Shown piece after piece: positions 25,689 to 34,688 of a DNA stretch of 64,000 bases (within the stretch, counting starts at the first letter, position 1; each line of letters starts with the position of its first letter). This DNA comes from UBA2336 sp031395485 (lineage in GTDB: Bacteria > Bacteroidota > Bacteroidia > Cytophagales > Cyclobacteriaceae), in assembly GCA_031395485.1 (NCBI GenBank), contig JANNUS010000006.1, positions 1-64,000 of the forward strand, read 5' to 3'. A model generated the notes under the pieces. The model was not told the origin of the DNA. It searched no databases and was given only the letters and a program-made list of their open reading frames with translations. The position numbers were made by a program, and so were the translations under genes.

Positions 25689-26845
25689 GCCTCTGACGAG
25701 GGGTTGATTTGGGTTCTAATTTTTTTAAAGGTTTTCCAAAAAGGCAATAGCAGTTTAAGCAAAAAATATCGGTCGTAGATAGAGCGATCTACTTCATAAT
25801 CCGTATGTTTTTTAATTTCGGAGCCCATAATAGCCTGGAACTCTTCTTTGGATAAGTTGAATTTCTTCAGAACAAAAGTAAAATCCTCTTCAAATTGCTT
25901 TGGATTATAGGGAGGTGTTTTTAATTCCTGAACTACTTCTTCCCGTGTCATTTGACCAGAGCAAATCAAGTTAGATAAATGTGCCCTTCGCTTATCAACT
26001 TTAAATTTTTCTACCAAAACGTACCCTTGATAGAATCTCGTAAAAATAGATTCGTAATGTTTCCCGCCATAATCACGCCATCCAAGTACCTCCGAAATTT
26101 TTTTCTTTACCTCCTTCTTATTATACAGCATGTAATCCAGAAGCCTGATGCTTTTTATTTGCCTCCATTCAATCATAAACTTCATGAACGAAGTCATAAA
26201 GGGATACGTCCTGAGCGGAATTGTTCCAAACTTTTTATGAATAGCTTGAATGTGAATATGATCTCTTTTATCATGATACCAATTCAAGGGCAAAACGAGT
26301 TCTGTTGCAATGTTATGACCACTTAAAACATATTTGATATCATGCTTTATGGCAAGCTTATACATAGTAGTAAGTATGGCATGATCTGTTGCTAATTCGA
26401 TATCAATTACGGAAGCCTTAAAGAAAGACAGTTGTAAATCCCTAAACTCATCCCAATCAACCACGAGTGTATGCAGGTCAATCCCGAGTTTGGTTACAAT
26501 CTTTTCAATATTTTCAACAGCCAATTCAGAATTCCAACCATTATCAAAATGTACAGCCAATGGACGAAGTCCAAGTTCCTTGGCTTTGTACGCAAGATAT
26601 GTACTATCCACACCTCCGCTTAACCCCATTATGCAATCATAGGGCTTACCTTTCCCTGAAGATTTAATCCGTTCCACAGTTTTAAGCAATACTTGACGGG
26701 TTTCCTCTTCGGTGGTTGGCAGTTTTGCGATCTCAATTTGATACTGTTTACAGTAACTGCAAATACCAGACTCATCAAACGCTATTGAAGGGTCATCATG
26801 TGTGTCTAAAACACACTGCCTACATTCCTGATACTCACGTTCCAT
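25685..26845 (-). CDS. N-acetyl sugar amidotransferase (WbpG/PseA-like)
   Basis: A 386-residue PP-loop ATP pyrophosphatase. Four cysteines form a likely zinc site (CRQCVLD and CSYCKQY, residues 8-33), then comes the ATP loop MGLSGGVDSTYLAYKAK (about 74-90). WbpG activates a sugar N-acetyl group so that ammonia from HisH2/HisF2 can convert it to an acetamidino group. hisF2 and hisH2 lie directly upstream on the same strand, which strongly supports that assignment. Confidence 0.9.
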   Translation of the reverse strand: MEREYQECRQCVLDTHDDPSIAFDESGICSYCKQYQIEIAKLPTTEEETRQVLLKTVERIKSSGKGKPYDCIMGLSGGVDSTYLAYKAKELGLRPLAVHFDNGWNSELAVENIEKIVTKLGIDLHTLVVDWDEFRDLQLSFFKASVIDIELATDHAILTTMYKLAIKHDIKYVLSGHNIATELVLPLNWYHDKRDHIHIQAIHKKFGTIPLRTYPFMTSFMKFMIEWRQIKSIRLLDYMLYNKKEVKKKISEVLGWRDYGGKHYESIFTRFYQGYVLVEKFKVDKRRAHLSNLICSGQMTREEVVQELKTPPYNPKQFEEDFTFVLKKFNLSKEEFQAIMGSEIKKHTDYEVDRSIYDRYFLLKLLLPFWKTFKKIRTQINPSSEA

Positions 26846-26896
26846 TATACTAAAGCCCTTTTTTCTAAGACAATTTTAGAAAACCTTCTTCGATTA

Positions 26897-27655
26897 TTAA
26901 TAAACTTTGTCTTTTAAAGTTTTTTGGTCAGGGTAGTTTATTAGTATCGCATTGAAACTACCCTTAAAATAGAACATGGCACCAGCCGCTACACCGGAGG
27001 CTCCTGCCTCAATCGCTTTTGAAAAATCCTCAATGCTATCGGCCCCTCCACATGCTACAATGGGGATGTTTAGCTTCTTCTTAAAGGTCTCTATTAACGT
27101 ACAATCAAATCCCAAACGCATACCATCTCTATCGATACTGTTGAGTAACACTTCACCTACACCCAACTTAACAATATGCTCCACAAGCTGCGGTATGTTC
27201 AAAGAAATTGACTTCCTCCCATTATTTGTTTTACCCACAAAATTACCAAAGATGTTTTTCTTTACATCAATAGATGCCACCACACTTTGTTTGCCGTATC
27301 GATCGGAAACTTGTGTTACAGTTTCAGGGTACTCATACAATGCAGTGTTGAAACTTATTTTCTCAATGCCACAGTTAATGATTTGCTCGGCTTGATTCAT
27401 CGTGCGGATGTGCCCGCCATAAGCCAAGGGCATAAAACTTTCTGATGCCATTTTTGCGATAAGGTTGTAGTTTGGAGCTTGTCTCGTTCGCTTACTCGTG
27501 ATATCAAGAATCACTAACTCATCGACTTCCTTATCGTTAAAAATTTTTATAGCATTGATCGGATCACCTACGTAAACCGGCTTTTTGAATTGGCGCGTTA
27601 TAACTGCTCGGCCTTCATTAATTAACATAACAGGTATAATCCGGAATCTTTTCAT
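26897..27655 (-). CDS. HisF-like cyclase subunit for amidino-sugar synthesis
   Basis: A 252-residue TIM barrel of the HisF family (RIIPVMLINEGRAV, VGDPINAIKIFNDKEVDELV, VACGGADSIEDF). Canonical HisF begins PCLD with catalytic Asp11; here the segment reads PVML, so that Asp is lost. Loss of the Asp and linkage to a WbpG-like gene indicate that it carries ammonia to the sugar amidotransferase and does not make histidine. It overlaps hisH2 by 4 bases. Confidence 0.88.
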   Translation of the reverse strand: MKRFRIIPVMLINEGRAVITRQFKKPVYVGDPINAIKIFNDKEVDELVILDITSKRTRQAPNYNLIAKMASESFMPLAYGGHIRTMNQAEQIINCGIEKISFNTALYEYPETVTQVSDRYGKQSVVASIDVKKNIFGNFVGKTNNGRKSISLNIPQLVEHIVKLGVGEVLLNSIDRDGMRLGFDCTLIETFKKKLNIPIVACGGADSIEDFSKAIEAGASGVAAGAMFYFKGSFNAILINYPDQKTLKDKVY

Positions 27656-28254
27656 AGGTTGACGAAATTTTCAAAAAGCCTCATCCCAAACTTGTGGCTC
27701 TTTTCGGGGTGAAATTGAATCCCCATTATATTATCAACTTGGAATGCGCAGACAAAACGATATCCATACTCTGCGAACCCTACTACATCGTTTTTATTTT
27801 TCATCAAAAAATGATATGAATGCGTAAAATAAAATCTTGCCTCATCTAGGTTGGAGGTCAATGATGTTTTTCGGACAAATTCAACATCACTCCAACCCAT
27901 GTGTGGGATTACCGGTACCTGTCTGTCATCAAACTTTACAGTCTTTCCTTCAACCCACCCTAACCCGACAGAATTATCTTCCTCGCTTTGTTGTGTCATG
28001 AGTTGCGCGCCTAAGCAGAGCCCCAGTGTTAATTTCTTGCTTCCTAAAACTTGCTCGTTTAAAACTTCCACCAAATTTCTTGCTCTCAACTGATTCATTC
28101 CATACCCAAATGCACCAACACCCGGTAAAATAAGTTTATCGGCCTTTCTTATTTCATCAACATCGTTTGTAATGATGGATTCACCGCCAACCCTTCGAAT
28201 AACATTTTGAATGGCGAACAAATTCCCAACCCCGTAATTCACAATTGCAATCAT
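27652..28254 (-). CDS. HisH-like glutamine amidotransferase
   Basis: This class I glutaminase of 200 residues releases ammonia from glutamine. The triad is visible: Cys in GLCLGAQLM (about residue 82), and His and Glu in IQFHPEKSHKFG near the C terminus. The oxyanion strand LPGVGAFGYGM is intact. It pairs with the adjacent HisF-like protein in an acetamidino-sugar pathway; no histidine genes surround it. Both ends overlap neighbours by 4 bases. Confidence 0.9.
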   Translation of the reverse strand: MIAIVNYGVGNLFAIQNVIRRVGGESIITNDVDEIRKADKLILPGVGAFGYGMNQLRARNLVEVLNEQVLGSKKLTLGLCLGAQLMTQQSEEDNSVGLGWVEGKTVKFDDRQVPVIPHMGWSDVEFVRKTSLTSNLDEARFYFTHSYHFLMKNKNDVVGFAEYGYRFVCAFQVDNIMGIQFHPEKSHKFGMRLFENFVNL

Positions 28255-29411
28255 CGTGCTGTTATATTTTTGTCTCGCATTATTTTTTCATAAAAAGTGA
28301 AGATATTTTTTTTAAAATTATCTTTTGAAAAAGCTAGCTCTATCCGCTGGCGATTACGCTTACTAAACCCTATCTTAAAAACTTGTTCGATGTTTAAAAC
28401 ATAGTCATCAATATTCTTTTCTTCACTTAGAAATAAATCTTCATTTCCCGTTAGCAATTCAGGGATGCCAGAATGTTTCGTTGCAAGGATGGGCATCTCC
28501 ATGGCCATTGCTTCCATGATAGCGTTAGGAATACCTTCTTGATCATTATGCTTTGAGGTTATACTATTATGAACAAAAACATGTGTGCCTTCCAGAATTT
28601 CCTTGATCTCTTGGCGGTTTTTCCTTCCTAAAAACTTTACTTTGCTCAATACAGGGAGGTGTGCAACTTGTTGAAACAACTTCTCATACTCTTTATTGGT
28701 ATCTCCTATGAAATTGATGATAAAGTCGGCTGAAGGGTTTTTCGTTAAGAATTTATCAAACGCCAAAAGTGTATAGCTGTGACCTTTCTTCTCCCTAAAA
28801 TTCGAAACTTGCGTAAAAACCTTAGGCCGCCCTGGCAAATCATATTTTTTTCGTTTATAAAATTCTGTATCGGTATTTGAGTAAACAACCGTATTTAAAG
28901 GATTCAAAACAATTCCCTTTTTCAGGAGATTATCTCTTAGGTTCTCGCAAACAAACACTGAATGCACATTCGGCATTTTTAAATAGTAGCTAAGTTTTTT
29001 TACGTACTTGGAAAGTATTAGCAACAAACTCGCATCAAAGCCCCGAAAGGTTATGACATACTTTTGATTGGGGTCATGACTATTTTCCAATAGTTTGAGT
29101 GCATCGTATCCGTACTGGCAATGAATTATGTCGGGTTGTATCTCCTTTACTATTTTTTTTATACCCGTGGAAAATTGTTTATTCTTATAATTCAAGTACA
29201 GGTTACTCAACTCCAACTTTCTTTTTATACTAGAAAGCAATTTATTTTCAGCAAACTGAACAAAATGAATTTTTGATTTAAGGCTTTCTGACTTAACTGG
29301 GTCTGCCGTTCGGCACATGTAGAAAATATCAACTACATCCGATACTTCATCAACCTGTCGGGAAATAAATGAGTCGTTTTCATAATGCTCTGAAAAATAT
29401 AGTATTCTCAT
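28251..29411 (-). CDS. Glycosyltransferase family 4
   Basis: A 386-residue GT-B enzyme with HCQYGYDALKLLE, TFRGFD, the mid-protein VFTQVSNFREKKGHSYTLLAF, and the donor loop EGIPNAIMEAMAMEMPILAT followed by GIPEL. This is the normal retaining GT4 pattern. It presumably builds the repeat unit; the sugar is not identifiable. It overlaps hisH2 by 4 bases and follows asnB by 8. Confidence 0.92.
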   Translation of the reverse strand: MRILYFSEHYENDSFISRQVDEVSDVVDIFYMCRTADPVKSESLKSKIHFVQFAENKLLSSIKRKLELSNLYLNYKNKQFSTGIKKIVKEIQPDIIHCQYGYDALKLLENSHDPNQKYVITFRGFDASLLLILSKYVKKLSYYLKMPNVHSVFVCENLRDNLLKKGIVLNPLNTVVYSNTDTEFYKRKKYDLPGRPKVFTQVSNFREKKGHSYTLLAFDKFLTKNPSADFIINFIGDTNKEYEKLFQQVAHLPVLSKVKFLGRKNRQEIKEILEGTHVFVHNSITSKHNDQEGIPNAIMEAMAMEMPILATKHSGIPELLTGNEDLFLSEEKNIDDYVLNIEQVFKIGFSKRNRQRIELAFSKDNFKKNIFTFYEKIMRDKNITAR

Positions 29412-29419
29412 GCGCGTGC

Positions 29420-31282
29420 CTATTTTAAACTATTTGCCCAAACATGAAATACATAAATAGTCCATAATCTCTCAGCATGATCCTCTCCACTGCTATGTTT
29501 ATTCAGCAGCGTCTCTATAAATTCATAATTTAAAGGTATGAGGGACTGCCTACCTCCCAATACGACCTCTTTAAATTTCGCATTAAATCCACCCCGCAGC
29601 CACCATGCCACCGGAACACCAAACCCCATTTTATGACGGTGAACAAATTCTTTGGGGAAATATTTCTCGGCCATTTTTTTCAAAATTGACTTGGGTCCAT
29701 GCATTTTAAATAAGTGATCCTCACTCAGCGTAGCGGCAAAAAATGCTAAATCTTTATCTAAAAACGGTGACCGCATTTCCAACGATGCAAACATAGATGC
29801 CCTATCTACCTTTACAAGGTAGTCATTCACCAGCCGGGTATGATTAAATGTGGCAAGCACATTTTTAGACAAACTCAAATCCTTTGATGAGAATTCCGTC
29901 CAGATTTTTCTATGTTCCTCAACCGTTGCACTTACAGACAATTCAGGTAAGCCTAAGTAGGAAATATCTGACTGATTGAATGCCATGTTTCGATTAAGTA
30001 AATAATGGTCAGGCTCGTTGGCCGCCCTAAGCAGTGATGTTAAAAAACGAGTGCGATACGTGGGGAGAATTGAGGAAATAATCTGTGATAGGAATTTTAA
30101 TCTCCTGAATTTTTTCACAGTCATTAATTTCTCAACAAAGTAGTTTATATAATAGCCTCCAAATAGTTCATCGCCTCCATCACCTCCACAAACTACCTTT
30201 TCAGATTTCGAAATCTCTTTACTGATCAAATAGGTTGGGAGCATAGTAGCATCAGCAAATGGCTCTCCACACTCTATAATAATACTGTCAATCAATGAAG
30301 TATCCATTCTGGAGAGCTTTATCTCTGTGTGCTTTGTTCCAAATGTTTTTGATACCAATTGAGCATATCTACTTTCATCAAGCTCTGCTTCATCAAACGT
30401 TACGGTGTAGGTTCGAATAGGAGCCGAACATAGTTGGGCCATCATTGCAACCACTAAGGATGAATCAATGCCGCCACTAAGCTGAGCGGCTACAGGCACA
30501 TCTGCTACTAATCTTTTTTTAACTGAATTTTTCAACAAAACTTCCGCTTGATCAACCGTATCTTGCCATGATAATGGATTGGAAATATTGAATGACAAAG
30601 ACCAGTATGGGTGAATCCCTAATTTCCCCTTGTTGAAATGTGCATAATGTGCTGCACTCAGTTTTTTTACTTGCTTCCAAATAGAATCAACACGCGGTGT
30701 AGACTGTTCGCAGAAAAAATAACCCAAACTATATAAGTCCAATGAAAGCGACAACGATGGGATTTGATAAAACGATCGTATATCCGAACTAAAAACAATG
30801 GAAGTTTGATCAGCAAAATAGTACAGTGGCTTTTTTCCAAACCTGTCGCGAGCCATCCAAACTTCTTCTGTTCCCTTGTCAAAAAGGACCATGGCAAACA
30901 TCCCATCAATTTTTGAAAGCAATGTTGCAAAACCCCAACAACAATAGCCTTGTAACAGAACCTCTGTATCAGAACTGGAACGAAATGAAAACCCCTTGTT
31001 TAACAATTCTGATTTCAGCTCCTGGTAATTATAAATCTCTCCATTAAATACAATGGCTACATCTTCGTCAGGCGTGACCATTGGCTGATGACCTGTTTGG
31101 TCAAGATCAATAATGCTTAACCGTGAATGAAACAACGATACATTGAGCCGATCGTTTGTATAATGCCAATCGCCTCTATCATCAGGTCCGCGATATTTCA
31201 GAGGATCAGCGAAAGCTTCCCTATTCTTTTGCGGTAGAATTTCTTTTGTCCCAAAATTGATTACACCGGCTATCCCACACAT
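29420..31282 (-). CDS. asnB: Asparagine synthase (glutamine-hydrolysing) family
   Basis: 620 residues with Cys2 nucleophile (MCGIAGVINFG), glutaminase motif YRGPDDRG, then the synthetase domain with SGGIDSSLV (about residue 266) and CGGDGGDELFGGYY. AsnB paralogues are common in polysaccharide loci, where they may amidate a uronic acid or a sugar, instead of making free asparagine. Its place between a methyltransferase and GT4 within 8 bases on each side favours such a role. The enzyme looks complete. Confidence 0.93.
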   Translation of the reverse strand: MCGIAGVINFGTKEILPQKNREAFADPLKYRGPDDRGDWHYTNDRLNVSLFHSRLSIIDLDQTGHQPMVTPDEDVAIVFNGEIYNYQELKSELLNKGFSFRSSSDTEVLLQGYCCWGFATLLSKIDGMFAMVLFDKGTEEVWMARDRFGKKPLYYFADQTSIVFSSDIRSFYQIPSLSLSLDLYSLGYFFCEQSTPRVDSIWKQVKKLSAAHYAHFNKGKLGIHPYWSLSFNISNPLSWQDTVDQAEVLLKNSVKKRLVADVPVAAQLSGGIDSSLVVAMMAQLCSAPIRTYTVTFDEAELDESRYAQLVSKTFGTKHTEIKLSRMDTSLIDSIIIECGEPFADATMLPTYLISKEISKSEKVVCGGDGGDELFGGYYINYFVEKLMTVKKFRRLKFLSQIISSILPTYRTRFLTSLLRAANEPDHYLLNRNMAFNQSDISYLGLPELSVSATVEEHRKIWTEFSSKDLSLSKNVLATFNHTRLVNDYLVKVDRASMFASLEMRSPFLDKDLAFFAATLSEDHLFKMHGPKSILKKMAEKYFPKEFVHRHKMGFGVPVAWWLRGGFNAKFKEVVLGGRQSLIPLNYEFIETLLNKHSSGEDHAERLWTIYVFHVWANSLK

Positions 31283-31289
31283 ATTTCAG

Positions 31290-32009
31290 TTACTTAAAGC
31301 CACGTGCGAGATATCTCAATTTATAAAGTATACGCTGGTAGAAAGACGGCAGAAAAAACGAATCTAAATTATCCAGGTTTTGTGATGCTGGCTTCTTTTT
31401 TAAAATGATTATCTGATAATCATGATCAACACAATAAATAGAATATGATTTAAGAAAATGAATATAAAACCCAATTGGATAAACTATCGCACACAGATTG
31501 TTTGTAAAAATAGGTTGATCAATGATCTGCAAGCCTTCGTGTTCATTCTTTACCATCCACTCTAAATTGTTTGGGTGAGGAATGTGAATAAAAACAAACC
31601 CATCAGGTTTTAAAAAGTTGAAAATATTTCTAAAGAATGCATCATGTAACGCAAGCGGAATATGCTCAATTACATCGGGTAAAACTATAACATCAAACTG
31701 ACCATTGAGTGACTCCTTCGTAAGGTCTTTTTCTTCCACCAAAACATTCTCATACTTTTTAAGTCGAGCATTAGCCAGTAAAATACTCTTGGGGCTTATA
31801 TCTACCGAATGAAGAAATCCATTCTTTGAAAGATATCGCAAAATCAACTCGGATACCGTTCCGATGCCGCATCCTATTTCAAGAACGCGATGATCGCGTT
31901 TAAGGCCTGCCTCACGCAAATGCTCAAGTATGCTTAAATGCCGATTGTTGATTCCCGCCTTACTTTGCAATACCGTAAACTCATCATAGAACTCAGTTAC
32001 TTCTGACAT
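31290..32009 (-). CDS. Class I SAM-dependent methyltransferase
   Basis: A 239-residue Rossmann methyltransferase. Motif I is VLEIGCGIGTVSELIL (about 42-57), then VDISPKSI and the post-motif VIVLPDVIEHIP. The C-terminal 60 residues are basic and aromatic. It overlaps the flippase start by 17 bases, indicating tight translational coupling. The acceptor is probably a sugar of the exported glycan. Confidence 0.88.
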   Translation of the reverse strand: MSEVTEFYDEFTVLQSKAGINNRHLSILEHLREAGLKRDHRVLEIGCGIGTVSELILRYLSKNGFLHSVDISPKSILLANARLKKYENVLVEEKDLTKESLNGQFDVIVLPDVIEHIPLALHDAFFRNIFNFLKPDGFVFIHIPHPNNLEWMVKNEHEGLQIIDQPIFTNNLCAIVYPIGFYIHFLKSYSIYCVDHDYQIIILKKKPASQNLDNLDSFFLPSFYQRILYKLRYLARGFK

Positions 32010-33294
32010 ATCGCGTTATCCAAATTAAGTATGCAATTTTAGAAATTTCTTCCACTACTAAAACTGCTCCGTAAGCAAGCACCACGCTATGCAAGGTTAA
32101 ATTTGAAATAGAAAGGAAATAGATACTTGTTGTCAACAGAACTAAAAAAAATATTTTGAAATAAAATTGGGCTTTTTGTCTTTTATAGACAATAAATGCT
32201 CCATCCAAAGAATTACTTACTAATTGAAGGGCAAACGGGAAGCATAGTAACTGTATGAACTCTACACTATCAATCCATTTTTCTCCCAAATAAATAGAAA
32301 TAAACCAAGGAGAGATGAAGTATAAAAAAGAGTATACAACTCCCGCCAGCATTCCAAGTTTTATAACCAAAGACAAAAGGCTGTTTGCTAAACCATTAAT
32401 TCTGTCTTCATCCAACTTTTTAATAATAACGGGCTGAAGGGAATTCGCAAGTAACATTAAGGGAATACTAAGCAGACCAAGCCCCATAGTAAAATGCCCT
32501 ACAGATTGTTTGCTGAAAGCAATGGCAAATACCCAAAGTATCAATTGCCCGGAAAACCTGCTCATTAATGATACCGGAAAAGTATAAAGAGGGTAGTGTC
32601 GCTGTTCGCGCAAAATTTCCAATGAGAGTCTAAAATTTCCCAGTTTCTTAAAATCAAGAAAATTGAGGCGGAAATTTCGAAAAGATAATTGTGTTAAAAT
32701 ATTAACTCCCTTACCAATCAACTCAGCATAAAAAAGTCCGAAGGGCATATGCCTAAAAAAACCAATTAAAAGGCTTGACCCTTTTATAGAAAAATTATCA
32801 AGAACATTTACAGTAATATTTCTTTTAAAATCTTTTTCACGAATATTAATGTTTGCAAATATTTGTGAAAACGCTTCAAATAATGAAAATAATAGAAGGG
32901 CAATTAATACATGGAATGTAACTCCGATTCCAAGTAGGTCATAAACATATTGATATATTGGCGCTGAAAATAAAATTACTAAACCAAACACCATTAGTAT
33001 AAAATGGAGTATTAAAATGTTTGTTACGATGCCTGTGGTCGTTCGCTTTAATTGGTCGTCATTTATTACAACAAGTGATGTAGGAAGCGTTAAATTTGAA
33101 AAAAGTGCAATGATTACTGCTACCGAATTTAAAATCGCAAACATTCCATAATCTTCGGGGCTAAAGAGACGAGCAACGATTGGTGTAGTCAAGAAAGTAA
33201 TCAAGGCAATCAAAATTTTTGAGGAGAAAATCATCAAGAACCCTTGCCTAAACTCGCTTGTAAACAAAGAAGAAATTTTGCCGATCTTTAACAT
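31993..33294 (-). CDS. Oligosaccharide flippase (Wzx/MATE-like)
   Basis: A 433-residue polytopic protein with about 12 hydrophobic spans (ILIALITFLTTPIVARLFSPEDYG; GMFAILNSVAVIIALF; LILWVFAIAFSKQSVGHFTMGLGLL). The start FSSKILIALITF and the following FSPEDYGMFA are typical of polysaccharide-biosynthesis flippases that move lipid-linked repeat units across the inner membrane. It is the first gene of the continuous minus-strand operon and follows a plausible promoter. Confidence 0.92.
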   Translation of the reverse strand: MLKIGKISSLFTSEFRQGFLMIFSSKILIALITFLTTPIVARLFSPEDYGMFAILNSVAVIIALFSNLTLPTSLVVINDDQLKRTTTGIVTNILILHFILMVFGLVILFSAPIYQYVYDLLGIGVTFHVLIALLLFSLFEAFSQIFANINIREKDFKRNITVNVLDNFSIKGSSLLIGFFRHMPFGLFYAELIGKGVNILTQLSFRNFRLNFLDFKKLGNFRLSLEILREQRHYPLYTFPVSLMSRFSGQLILWVFAIAFSKQSVGHFTMGLGLLSIPLMLLANSLQPVIIKKLDEDRINGLANSLLSLVIKLGMLAGVVYSFLYFISPWFISIYLGEKWIDSVEFIQLLCFPFALQLVSNSLDGAFIVYKRQKAQFYFKIFFLVLLTTSIYFLSISNLTLHSVVLAYGAVLVVEEISKIAYLIWITRYVRSN

Positions 33295-33369
33295 TGCGTT
33301 TAAGCTACCTAAATTTGACTGGTGTTTTTGTCGTTAGGACAATCTATAATTAAAATTTCTAACTTTTGA

Positions 33370-33399
33370 CAAAGTCAGATAAAAATTATTTTTTTCAAA
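33370..33399 (-). promoter_or_regulatory. Possible promoter of the polysaccharide operon
   Basis: On the minus strand TTTG (33399-33396), 18 bases, then TGACTTTG (33377-33370) matches TTTG-N19-TAnnTTTG except for one base and a spacer one base short. It lies 76 bases before the flippase ATG. Confidence 0.4.
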
Positions 33400-33487
33400 T
33401 AATCCAAAAATTCTGAATCAAGTCATGAAACCTGTTCTTAATAGCATATGATCGAAATTATTACTGGTGCAGGTGCACGGCTCCAGT

Positions 33488-33664
33488 TTATAAAGGCTTC
33501 TGTAAGGTTACTTTCTTAACAATCCGCACCTTGGTGTTCATGAGTTGATTATTAATACCAGTCAGCATTACTACTAAAACCCTTACTGTAAACATACCGT
33601 TCAGGAGTATAGAGTCGTTTAATAATTGGAGATAGGATAAATTATGTAAGGATTCCAAAAACAT
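33488..33664 (-). CDS. Short ORF, possible remnant of a sorting-domain protein
   Basis: In the 450-base gap 33295-33744 the only sizeable frame encodes 58 residues, starting MFLESLHNLSYLQLL and ending in LNGMFTVRVLVV, then NNQLMNTKVRIVKKVTLQ. The ending resembles a type IX sorting domain (a GVYxVRV strand, then a KKxxLQ last strand), so it may be the tail of a decayed gene. The frame continues 17 codons upstream without a start before a TGA. Nothing else was found in this gap. Confidence 0.25.
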   Translation of the reverse strand: MFLESLHNLSYLQLLNDSILLNGMFTVRVLVVMLTGINNQLMNTKVRIVKKVTLQKPL

Positions 33665-33705
33665 TCCAAGGTGAGCTAATGGGAACGTTTCGTATTTGGA
33701 ATGTT
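33660..33705. repeat. 10-bp perfect inverted repeat
   Basis: AACATTCCAA (33660-33669) and TTGGAATGTT (33696-33705) are exact reverse complements separated by 26 bases, between the short ORF and the next methyltransferase. Role unknown; it may be a terminator-like hairpin for the minus-strand methyltransferase. Confidence 0.5.
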
Positions 33706-33744
33706 GGTATGTATTGTTTCAATTAAATAAAAGGTTTCAGGCAA

Positions 33745-34620
33745 TTATGTCCTTACATAATATCCCTTTAGCGTCATCCCTGTGTTTGTCAATGTTAAAA
33801 AACTATTAACTAGTTTTTTAACAACTCTTAAATACCAATTTTTTTCAATTTGATTTCGCAATACCTCATCTGCTGAATCTTTTGCGATTAGCTTCTCTTG
33901 GGATGTTTTTTTTGACGTTTTAATCCGTGTTAAGCTAATGCCTGTTGATAAAAATTTAATTGGTTTAAACCTATTTTGCTTAGCCAGCTTGTTTAAGGTT
34001 GCTTTGGTAAAATATGAAAGATGCTCAGGGTAACCAATAATATTATATTCAGTCCTTAAGTAATACCGTAATATGGAATTGAAGTTAGGGGTTGTACAAT
34101 AGAAAAGTCCTCCTTGTCTTAAAAACTTGTAAAGATGCCTAAGTTCTTCATTTGGGTTATTGATGTGCTCAATAACTTCAAAGGAGGTGATCACATCAAA
34201 ACTCCCATCGTCAAAAAAAGCCTCATCAAGAGCCCCTTCCTTTATCTTAATCCTATTCTTTTTGCAAATGTTGACCGCAGCTTTAGAGTACTCCGTACCA
34301 TAAACTTCCCATCCTCTTTTTTGAGCCTCTAACAAAAACCATCCCCTACCGCAACCCACATCTAAAATCTTGTTGTTTTTTCGATACGGTTCAAATTCAT
34401 CAAGCTGCTGATTGTAACTCTTAATTGTAATAGGGGATAAATACCCTTCTGACTCATAGCTATACCTGCCATAATGCAACGCTAACTCCTCGATTGTTGG
34501 TATTTTCTCCATAAAAACAAATCCGCAGTCTTTGCATTTTACCAATCCTGTCTTTTCATAAAACCTGACAAGGGGATCTATTCTTTTACTTCCACAAACA
34601 AGGCACGCAGTATGTTTCAT
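33745..34620 (-). CDS. Zinc-ribbon class I SAM methyltransferase
   Basis: 291 residues. The N terminus has a likely zinc site (CLVCGS at 6-11 and CKDCGF at 29-34). A class I methyltransferase domain follows, with ILDVGCGRGWFLLEAQKRGW, YGTEYSKAAV and VITSFEVIEHINNP. This two-part form is common in sugar C/O-methyltransferases of surface glycan loci. It stands apart from the main operon by 450 bases and is divergent from the next glycosyltransferase. Confidence 0.88.
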   Translation of the reverse strand: MKHTACLVCGSKRIDPLVRFYEKTGLVKCKDCGFVFMEKIPTIEELALHYGRYSYESEGYLSPITIKSYNQQLDEFEPYRKNNKILDVGCGRGWFLLEAQKRGWEVYGTEYSKAAVNICKKNRIKIKEGALDEAFFDDGSFDVITSFEVIEHINNPNEELRHLYKFLRQGGLFYCTTPNFNSILRYYLRTEYNIIGYPEHLSYFTKATLNKLAKQNRFKPIKFLSTGISLTRIKTSKKTSQEKLIAKDSADEVLRNQIEKNWYLRVVKKLVNSFLTLTNTGMTLKGYYVRT

Positions 34621-34688
34621 ACTCCGATTTCTGAATTACTAAAAATTATTAGCAAAGATTTACTTTTATTAGCATATACAAATACTCT

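Noticed and set aside
26897..28254. Assignment of hisF/hisH to histidine biosynthesis
   Set aside because: No other his genes are nearby, the HisF-like protein lacks the catalytic Asp, and the adjacent WbpG-like gene points to amidino-sugar synthesis.
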